Source: Pseudomonas sp.
Lineage (GTDB): Bacteria; Pseudomonadota; Gammaproteobacteria; Pseudomonadales; Pseudomonadaceae
Length of the DNA stretch: 64,000 nt
Assembly: GCF_030150285.1 (NCBI RefSeq)
Contig: NZ_JASLGE010000056.1
Location: 1-64,000 of the forward strand
Direction: 5' to 3'
Shown piece after piece: positions 58,396 to 64,000 of the stretch; position 1 is the first letter of the stretch; the number at the start of each line of letters is the position of its first letter. The notes under the pieces are model-generated. The model saw nothing but the letters and a program-made list of their open reading frames with translations. It did not search any database and was not told the origin of the DNA. The translations under genes and the position numbers were made by a program.

Positions 58396-61017
58396 ATGGC
58401 AAACAAAATGGCGCTCGGTCTGGTGATCGGCGGGGCCGTCAGTTCAACCGTGGGCGCGGCTTTCAAGGACGTGGAAAGCCGCGTCAAAAAGCTGAGCGAG
58501 CAAGGCAAAAAGTCACGGGTGCTGCAAAGCACCATCGGCGAAACCATGCGCCTGCGCGATGAGTGGAAAAAGGCCCACGCTGAAGGTGAGAAGGGCGCGC
58601 AAGCACTCAAAAATCGGCTGGAACGCAATCTGGGTGTACTGCGCAAGGAGGGCGTAGAAGTTGGCCGGTTGGCAAGGGAGTATGATCGCTTGGGCCGCGC
58701 CGGGCGCAGTGCTGAGCTGAAGTCCAAAGGCTTTGGCCAGATAGACAGCGGCAAGCAGCAGGTGCGTGCAGGGATAACCCAGGGGGTTGTGGCCACGGGC
58801 ATGTTGGCTTTACCGACCAAGGTCAGCGCGGATTATCAGGCGATCATCCGCGATATTGCGATCAAGGCCGGTGTGGCGCGAACGGCTGAAGAGGCCGAAA
58901 TGTCGCGCAGCATCATCGCGACGTCGAATGATGTCGGCATGGGCCGCAACGAAGTCGCCGATGTGGTCAACGAGCTGGTCGGTGCCGGCATGGAGTTGAA
59001 GCAGGCGATGGAGTTTGCGCCGGTGGCGGCCAAGTTCGTCGTGGGGCAGGGCTCCAGCGGTGTCGACACTGCAAGAATGATCCAGGCGCTGCAGAGCAAC
59101 GCCCAAATCACCGACCCCAAGGTGCTGGAAAAGGCGCTGGAGGCTGTGGCCTATCAAGGCCAGGCCGGTAGTTTTGAATCCAACGACATGGCCAAGTGGT
59201 TTCCGCAACTGTTGGCCGGTATGCAGAAACAGGGCATCACCGGCATGGACGCCGTCACGCAACTGGGCTCAATGCTGCAGGTGCAAATGAAAACCGCCGG
59301 CACTGCCGACGAAGCGGCCAACAACCTCAAAAACTGGATTGAAAAGATCGGTTCCGGGGAGGTGGTCAGGGCGTACAACAAAGCGGGCATTGATTATCAA
59401 GGCTCTCTCAACACCGGCATTCAGGGTGGCATGTCGACGCTGGAGGCAAGCTTTGGGCTAGCCAGACGTTACATCGAAGCCACCGACCCGAAAAAAGCCG
59501 CGAAGATGGCTGAGGCCACGGCCAAGATCAGCAAGGAATCAGACCCGGAAAAAGCCAAGGCCATGCTCAGTAGCCTGGAGCAGGCGCTGCGTACCGGCGA
59601 TATTTTTGCTGACATGCAGGTCAAGTCAGCACTGACCGCCTATGTGCAAAACAAGGAACTGTACGAGCAGCTAAAACGTGAGTCGGCCAGTGCCTCGGGC
59701 ATCCTGGACCAGAACCTTGCGGAGCGGCGCGACACCTCGTCCCAGAAATGGGCCGAGATGTTCCAGGCGGGTAACGACGCCATGCGCAGCTTGGGCGATG
59801 CCATTCGGCCGGTCACGGATTCGGTGGCCACCGGGCTGACCACGGTGGTCAAGGGCATCACCCGGTTGTCGGATGAATCACCCAAGCTGGTAATGGGGCT
59901 GACGGCGCTGGCCACCGGGGCCGGTGTTGTGACCAGTCTGCTGGGCGCGCTCAAGATCGGCCGAGGGTTGGTCAATCTGGCCCGGGGCGGATTGGGGGGT
60001 GGCAAGGGCCGTGGGGGTGTGCAGTCGGTTTATGTCACCAACGCCAAAGGCGCGCTGGGTGGTTCTGGCGGCGGCTTTGATGGGCGGGGCGGCGCAGTCA
60101 GGTCGTGGGTCACTGCTGGCGTGGGTGCCCTGCTGGGGCGCAAGGACGAGGTGGCAGAGGGTGAGGGCGCAGCCAGCACCAAACTTGACCCGGTAGAGAC
60201 CGGCCTGGAACTGCTCGATGTGATTCGTGAAGCCAAGCAAGGCGGTGTGGTGGGCGGTTCCGATCGCACGCAAAAGGTCTTTGTGGTGAATGCCCGTGAT
60301 CTGGGTGGCATGGGTGCTGCTGGGCGTGGCAGTCGTCGAGCGCGCCGCCGTGGTCCACCGCGTCCACCTGCACCGGCGGTGTCGCCGCGTATGGGCGCTC
60401 GCTTGATGGGGGCCGTGGGCACCCTCGGCAAAATGGGCAAAGCCATTCCGGCCGGCTCGGTGTTTGAAGCGGGTATCAAGGCCTTTGACACCTACACCAC
60501 GGCCAAGACGGCCGAAGACAAAGCGGCGGGTTACGGCGGTGCTGCAGGCGGACTGGCGGGCACGATGGCCGGTGCAGCTGCCGGCGCTGCGATCGGCTCC
60601 GTGGTGCCAATCATCGGCACGGCGGTGGGCGGTCTGGTCGGTGCGTTTCTGGGGGGCATGGGCGGCGAAACCGTGGGAGGCATGTTCGGTAAAACGTCGT
60701 TCGCCAAGTCGCTGTTTGGCACTGATGCGGAGCCAGGCGATGTGGTGCGCTCAATGTCGGCTAAGTCCGGCCGGACACCCCTCCCGTCGCCGTTGGTGCT
60801 TAAACCTGAGTCCAGGCCTGCGCCGATCGATCAGAAAATTACCTTTGCGCCGCACATGCCCATCACCGTGCAGGGGGATGTGAAGGATCCGGCCGAGCTT
60901 ATGCGTCAGTTGCAACCGATGATGCAAAGCCAACTGAGCGACTTCGCCCGCCAGTTAGAGGACGACGCCCGCCGGGCCAATGACCGCAAGTTATACGACA
61001 GCCCGCATATCGGGTAA
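58396..61017 (+). CDS. Tail tape measure protein
   Basis: An 873-residue protein that sets tail length. It starts MANKMALGLVIGGAVSSTVG and continues with helical repeats (residues 10-110) and the TP901-type core: SIIATSNDVGMGRNEVADVV, VGQGSSGVDTARMIQALQSN. A glycine/alanine-rich membrane-like stretch around 710-765 and a hydrophilic C-terminus follow. Tail lengths and a contractile tail fit its position after sheath, tube and E. Confidence 0.94.
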   Translation: MANKMALGLVIGGAVSSTVGAAFKDVESRVKKLSEQGKKSRVLQSTIGETMRLRDEWKKAHAEGEKGAQALKNRLERNLGVLRKEGVEVGRLAREYDRLGRAGRSAELKSKGFGQIDSGKQQVRAGITQGVVATGMLALPTKVSADYQAIIRDIAIKAGVARTAEEAEMSRSIIATSNDVGMGRNEVADVVNELVGAGMELKQAMEFAPVAAKFVVGQGSSGVDTARMIQALQSNAQITDPKVLEKALEAVAYQGQAGSFESNDMAKWFPQLLAGMQKQGITGMDAVTQLGSMLQVQMKTAGTADEAANNLKNWIEKIGSGEVVRAYNKAGIDYQGSLNTGIQGGMSTLEASFGLARRYIEATDPKKAAKMAEATAKISKESDPEKAKAMLSSLEQALRTGDIFADMQVKSALTAYVQNKELYEQLKRESASASGILDQNLAERRDTSSQKWAEMFQAGNDAMRSLGDAIRPVTDSVATGLTTVVKGITRLSDESPKLVMGLTALATGAGVVTSLLGALKIGRGLVNLARGGLGGGKGRGGVQSVYVTNAKGALGGSGGGFDGRGGAVRSWVTAGVGALLGRKDEVAEGEGAASTKLDPVETGLELLDVIREAKQGGVVGGSDRTQKVFVVNARDLGGMGAAGRGSRRARRRGPPRPPAPAVSPRMGARLMGAVGTLGKMGKAIPAGSVFEAGIKAFDTYTTAKTAEDKAAGYGGAAGGLAGTMAGAAAGAAIGSVVPIIGTAVGGLVGAFLGGMGGETVGGMFGKTSFAKSLFGTDAEPGDVVRSMSAKSGRTPLPSPLVLKPESRPAPIDQKITFAPHMPITVQGDVKDPAELMRQLQPMMQSQLSDFARQLEDDARRANDRKLYDSPHIG

Positions 61018-61026
61018 GGAGGTGAT

Positions 61027-61872
61027 ATGGCCTACATGGAGCAGATGCAAAGCGCGGTCAGCTACCTGGCCACGGCCGGGGAGGCCGGGCGGCGAAGCCT
61101 TGACGGGATGATGGGGCCGGTCAACGGCGCAATCAGTGAAATGACCGGCGCAGCCTCCGAGCTGGAAACCCTGCCGGTCATTGGTCCGATGGTCGGGGAA
61201 AAGCTGCAGCGGGTCATGCGCGGCATCAGCGCCGCCCAGTCCAAGGTGGGCGCGGTGGTTGCGGTCTACAACCAAGCGGCCCGCGCCGCCTCGCAGATCG
61301 AGCAGCGGCTGGAAGTGCTGGGCGAGCAGGCAACCCGGGCGAAAAATGCAATCAACCAGATTGCCGGCCAGATCAACCCCGCGCTGGGCAACATCCTGCC
61401 CACCAGCGCGTTTACCGCCGATACCACCCCGGCCGTGGAAGCCGTTAAACCGTTTCCCCACCTGCTGATCCTGCAACCGCACAAGCACGAAGCGCCGCCG
61501 TACTACTTCAACTTGGACACGGCGGCCTTTGAGGAACTGAACCGGCAGAGTGGTTTTCGCTGGGCCTCGCAAGAGCGCCTGATGCGGCGGCCAGCACAGC
61601 AAGCGGTGGGCATGGGTGACGACAAAATCACCCTCAAGGGGTCGATCTTCCCCGGGCACCGGGGCGGCCTCAAACAACTGGACACCCTGCGCAGTATCGG
61701 CGGGTTGTTGGTGCCTTTGGGTCTGACCACGGGGTATGGCTACGTGCTTGGGGATTGGTGCCTGACCTCGATCACCGAGGATCAAAGCGCGTTCCTGCAG
61801 GGCGGAATTCCCCGCAAGCAGGGCTTTAGTCTGGAGTTTGTCCGTTATGGCGAAGACCTGCAGAACACTTGA
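61027..61872 (+). CDS. Tail protein U with N-terminal helical extension
   Basis: A 281-residue protein whose C-terminal 140 residues match P2 gpU: HLLILQPHKHEAPPYYFNLD and GDDKITLKGSIFPGHRGGLK, ending GFSLEFVRYGED. P2 gpU is about 160 residues. Here the first 130 residues are helical, with GVQ-type Ala/Gly runs (VAVYNQAARAASQIEQRLEV). Overlaps gpX by 26 bases. Confidence 0.88.
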   Translation: MAYMEQMQSAVSYLATAGEAGRRSLDGMMGPVNGAISEMTGAASELETLPVIGPMVGEKLQRVMRGISAAQSKVGAVVAVYNQAARAASQIEQRLEVLGEQATRAKNAINQIAGQINPALGNILPTSAFTADTTPAVEAVKPFPHLLILQPHKHEAPPYYFNLDTAAFEELNRQSGFRWASQERLMRRPAQQAVGMGDDKITLKGSIFPGHRGGLKQLDTLRSIGGLLVPLGLTTGYGYVLGDWCLTSITEDQSAFLQGGIPRKQGFSLEFVRYGEDLQNT

Positions 61873-62056
61873 CGGCGACAAGCTCTACACCATTTGTCAC
61901 AACGCCTATGGCCACCTCAACGGCAGCGTGGAGGGGGTGCTGGAAGCCAACCCCGGGTTAGCAGCCGAACCGGAGCCGTATCGTGGCGGCGTGTTGATCG
62001 TGTTGCCGGACTTGCCGATGGCCAGCGATGAGCAGGCGGTTCAGTTGTGGAGTTGA
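61847..62056 (+). CDS. Tail protein X (LysM-like)
   Basis: A 69-residue protein from ATG 61847, with CTGGAG ten bases upstream. GDKLYTICHNAYGHLNGSVE and VLEANPGLAAEPEPYRGGVL are typical of gpX. Connects the baseplate hub. Confidence 0.9.
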   Translation: MAKTCRTLDGDKLYTICHNAYGHLNGSVEGVLEANPGLAAEPEPYRGGVLIVLPDLPMASDEQAVQLWS

Positions 62057-62058
62057 CC

Positions 62059-62070
62059 GTTACGCGTAAC
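62059..62070. promoter_or_regulatory. GTTACGCGTAAC palindrome, copy 2
   Basis: Second copy of the perfect palindrome, directly after the gpX stop codon and before a terminator-like hairpin. Confidence 0.55.
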
Positions 62071-62085
62071 ACGCCTTGAAACCCG

Positions 62086-62111
62086 AGCCTCGCCTACGTG
62101 CGGGGCTTTTT
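62086..62111 (+). terminator. Hairpin terminator before gpD
   Basis: AGCCTCGC, a 6-base loop and GCGGGGCT, followed by four T. Confidence 0.7.
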
Positions 62112-62125
62112 GTGGGAGTTGAACC

Positions 62126-63163
62126 ATGAAGCCTGTTTTCCGCATCGTTGCCGACGGCAGCGACATCACCCGCATGATCAATGACCGGCTGTTGCTGCTG
62201 CGCACCTCGGACAAGCCCGGGATGGAGTCTGACGAGTTTGAGTTGCGCATTGACGACCGCGACCGCGCCGTGACGTTGCCGTCTCGCGGTGCCAGCATCG
62301 AAATTTATCTGGGCTATGCCGGATCCACCTTGTCCCGGGAGGGCCGCTACGTTGTCGACGAGGTCGAAGTCTCAGGCCCGCCGGACACGCTGGTGATACG
62401 CGGCAAGGCCAGCGACATGCGCGGCAGTGGCAAAACCACCCGTAGCGGCAGTTGGGAGGGCGTCAGCCTGGCCACCATTGTTAGTACCGTGGCCCGGCGT
62501 AACGGCTGGGAGCCTGCCTGTACGGTGGCCACGATCGTGCCCCGCGCTGACCAGCTGGGCGAATCTGACTTCAATTTCATCACCCGGCTGGCTCGGCAGC
62601 ACGACTGCACGGCCAAGGTCGCGGGCGGCAAGTTGATTGTTATGCCGCGACAGGGCGGTGTCACCGCAAGCGGCAAGAATCTGGGCGTCGTGACCATCAA
62701 CAAAACGGACGTCAGTCGCTACAGCTTTCGGCTGGGCGATCGCTCGACCCACAAGGCTGTCAGTACCAAGTACCAGGACAAGGCCACCGGCAAGTTGAAG
62801 GTGGTAAATCTGAACAACGACGACGCCCCGGACGGCCTGCCGCCGGTGCATACCGATCGGCATATCCACCCGGACAAAACCGCCGCCGAACAGGCCGCCA
62901 AGGCGCGCTTGGCGGCGTTCAATCGCTCGACTGCAGGTGTACGGCTGGAAATGCCCGGACGCTCTGACCTGTTCGCGGAGCGGATGATCAACGCACAAGG
63001 CTTCAAAAACGGGCTCGATGGCGAGTACCTGGTGGACTCCCGGGAACAGGTATTCACCCAGTCTGGCTGGTCGACGACGATTGAGTGCAACGCCGGCAAG
63101 AAAGGTAAGGCCAAGGCCAAAGGCAAAAAGCCCGCGAAGACCCTGAAAATCGTTCAGCTCTAA
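62126..63163 (+). CDS. Tail protein D (baseplate hub, late control D)
   Basis: A 345-residue P2 gpD-like hub protein. GESDFNFITRLARQHDCTAK and RYSFRLGDRSTHKAVSTKYQ are family signatures. A lysine-rich C-terminal tail (KKGKAKAKGKKPAKT) is unusual. Binds the spike V. Confidence 0.92.
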   Translation: MKPVFRIVADGSDITRMINDRLLLLRTSDKPGMESDEFELRIDDRDRAVTLPSRGASIEIYLGYAGSTLSREGRYVVDEVEVSGPPDTLVIRGKASDMRGSGKTTRSGSWEGVSLATIVSTVARRNGWEPACTVATIVPRADQLGESDFNFITRLARQHDCTAKVAGGKLIVMPRQGGVTASGKNLGVVTINKTDVSRYSFRLGDRSTHKAVSTKYQDKATGKLKVVNLNNDDAPDGLPPVHTDRHIHPDKTAAEQAAKARLAAFNRSTAGVRLEMPGRSDLFAERMINAQGFKNGLDGEYLVDSREQVFTQSGWSTTIECNAGKKGKAKAKGKKPAKTLKIVQL

Positions 63164-63185
63164 CCCCCAAACATACCCACCCCCG

Positions 63186-63207
63186 GCCCGCCTTGTGCGG
63201 GCTTTTT
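63186..63207 (+). terminator. Hairpin terminator before the endolysin
   Basis: GCCCGC, a 5-base loop and GCGGGC, followed by five T. Lies 23 bases after the gpD stop. Confidence 0.78.
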
Positions 63208-63221
63208 CGTAAGGGCAACTT

Positions 63222-63755
63222 ATGACAATCACCCAGCAACAACTGCTGCAGATCCTCCCGAACGCCGGCTCAGTTGCCGGCGTTTTTGTGCCGGTACTCA
63301 ACACCGCGATGGTGCGTTACCAGATCATTGGCCCGAAGCGCGTTGCGGCGTTTATTGCCCAGATTGGCCATGAATCTGGCCAGCTCAAATACGTCAAAGA
63401 AATCTGGGGCCCAACGGCTGCCCAAGCCAAATACGAAGGCCGCAAAGACCTGGGTAACACCGTGGTTGGCGACGGCTCCAAGTACCGGGGGCGTGGCCTG
63501 ATCCAAATCACCGGCCGGGCCAACTACATGGCCTGTGGTGAAGCCCTTGCCCTGGACCTGCTCAAGCAGCCCGAGCTGCTGGAAAAACCACACCATGCTT
63601 GCATGTCAGCGGCATGGTTCTGGGCAACCAAGGGCCTCAGCACCCTGGCGGACGCGGGCCAGTTCGACAAGATCACCCAGCGCATCAACGGCGGCCAGAA
63701 CGGCGCTGCAGACCGCCAGGCACTCTACGCCCGGGCGTTGAAGGTGTTGGCGTGA
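63222..63755 (+). CDS. GH19-family endolysin
   Basis: A 177-residue chitinase-like lysozyme that cuts peptidoglycan. Catalytic Glu51 in AQIGHESGQL and Glu60 in YVKEIWG, and the substrate block YRGRGLIQITGRANY, are typical. No signal peptide, so export needs the holin (40243). Its TGA overlaps the spanin GTG. Confidence 0.93.
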   Translation: MTITQQQLLQILPNAGSVAGVFVPVLNTAMVRYQIIGPKRVAAFIAQIGHESGQLKYVKEIWGPTAAQAKYEGRKDLGNTVVGDGSKYRGRGLIQITGRANYMACGEALALDLLKQPELLEKPHHACMSAAWFWATKGLSTLADAGQFDKITQRINGGQNGAADRQALYARALKVLA

Positions 63756-64000
63756 AGGTCGATGCAGTGAAATGGGGCGGGGTGCTGCTGGTCATCTTGG
63801 TCCTGATGGCGGGCAGTGCGTGGGCCGCATGGAAGTGGCAGGCCAACGCCTACGGCCAGCAACTGGCCGCCAAGGACGCTGACCATCAAACCGAACGCAC
63901 AAACCTGGCCAATGCCAACGCCGCGCAGATCCTGGCGGAAGAGGGCAAGCGCCTTGCCCTGGAACAATGGCTGGCAGCCAGCGATCAAGCCCATTACCGA
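63752..64000 (+). CDS. Rz-like spanin, 3' end outside window
   Basis: GTG at 63752 overlaps the endolysin stop. The visible 83 codons start VKVDAVKWGGVLLVILVLMA, one transmembrane helix, and continue with a helical coiled coil (TERTNLANANAAQILAEEGK). This is the layout of an inner-membrane spanin, which disrupts the outer membrane; Rz1 may be nested beyond the edge. Confidence 0.82.
   Translation, partial: MKVDAVKWGGVLLVILVLMAGSAWAAWKWQANAYGQQLAAKDADHQTERTNLANANAAQILAEEGKRLALEQWLAASDQAHYR

Larger units (their letters stand above)
29561..64000. mobile_element. Temperate prophage, left part (lambda-like head, P2-like tail)
   Basis: Begins directly after the 3' end of tRNA-Ser(UGA) and runs off the window. 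It contains, in order: int, an early left operon, cI/cro with operators, an EAL cargo gene, CII and primase-helicase, a Q-like gene, holin, lambda-type packaging and capsid genes, P2-type contractile tail genes, endolysin and a spanin. No frameshifted phage gene is seen. attL should overlap the tRNA 3' end; attR and the right boundary are outside the window, so the exact ends are inferred. Confidence 0.9.

Noticed and set aside
1..64000. CRISPR array or insertion sequence
   Set aside because: No regularly spaced repeats of CRISPR type and no transposase gene were found. The 39744-40021 repeats are irregular in spacing and orientation.

Overview
The window is a piece of a Pseudomonas chromosome, most likely from the fluorescens lineage. 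The evidence is the GC-rich coding, the DUF3509 gene, a GCGAGCAAGCTCGC-type REP/REPIN repeat between genes, and a characteristic smrB-prmB-aroC neighbourhood. It has two halves: ordinary core chromosome (about 1-29,560) and the left part of a large temperate prophage (about 29,561 to beyond 64,000).

Host half. (a) 1-3,767: purine/ureide catabolism. A leftward operon puuE-uraD-alc-allA (allA runs off the window) is divergent from uraH. The shared promoter region carries two copies of a TTGTATACAA-type palindrome. (b) 3,887-7,997: LysE exporter, MarR regulator, PLP aminotransferase, GST, glutaredoxin-like protein and folE, then a decayed integrase tail. (c) 8,632-16,794: DUF4239 membrane protein, smrB, a small membrane protein, an isochorismatase-fold protein lacking its cysteine, prmB, two cell-envelope or secreted proteins, aroC and an MFS transporter. 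(d) 16,770-18,732: methionine salvage mtnB-mtnD-mtnC. (e) 18,809-25,539: DUF3509, ankyrin protein, unknown genes, speE, an LtaS/MdoB-like sulfatase-fold enzyme, cytochrome b561 and a YnfA-like protein. (f) 25,713-29,560: a CsrA/RsmA paralogue, YheU, the overlapping tusD-tusC-tusB-tusE-ybiB operon for tRNA 2-thiouridine sulfur relay, a BI-1/YccA protein, and tRNA-Ser(UGA).

Prophage half. A tyrosine integrase gene lies directly downstream of tRNA-Ser, so that tRNA is the probable attachment gene. A leftward early operon of nine or ten small overlapping genes (including a PrtN-like protein, a KilAC-like protein and two very short genes) leads from a promoter whose spacer holds a repressor operator. 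The CI-type repressor and Cro-like gene flank a second set of the same operators. An AT-rich EAL-domain gene sits between the left operon and the repressor as a probable cargo gene. Rightward come CII, a zinc-finger protein, a TOPRIM/VirE-type primase-helicase, an antiterminator-like gene, a cluster of GGTAGGACAG repeats (candidate origin), a terminator, and then the late genes.

The late genes combine a lambda-type cos packaging and head module (Nu1/DUF1441, GpA, gpW, portal, ClpP-like protease, gpD, gpE) with a P2-type contractile tail (V, W, J, I, two fibre-like proteins, sheath, tube, tape measure, U, X, D). A GH19 endolysin and a spanin follow at the window edge. The virion would be a myovirus with a lambda-like head. 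All structural genes in view are intact, so the prophage may be functional; its right end and attR are outside the window.
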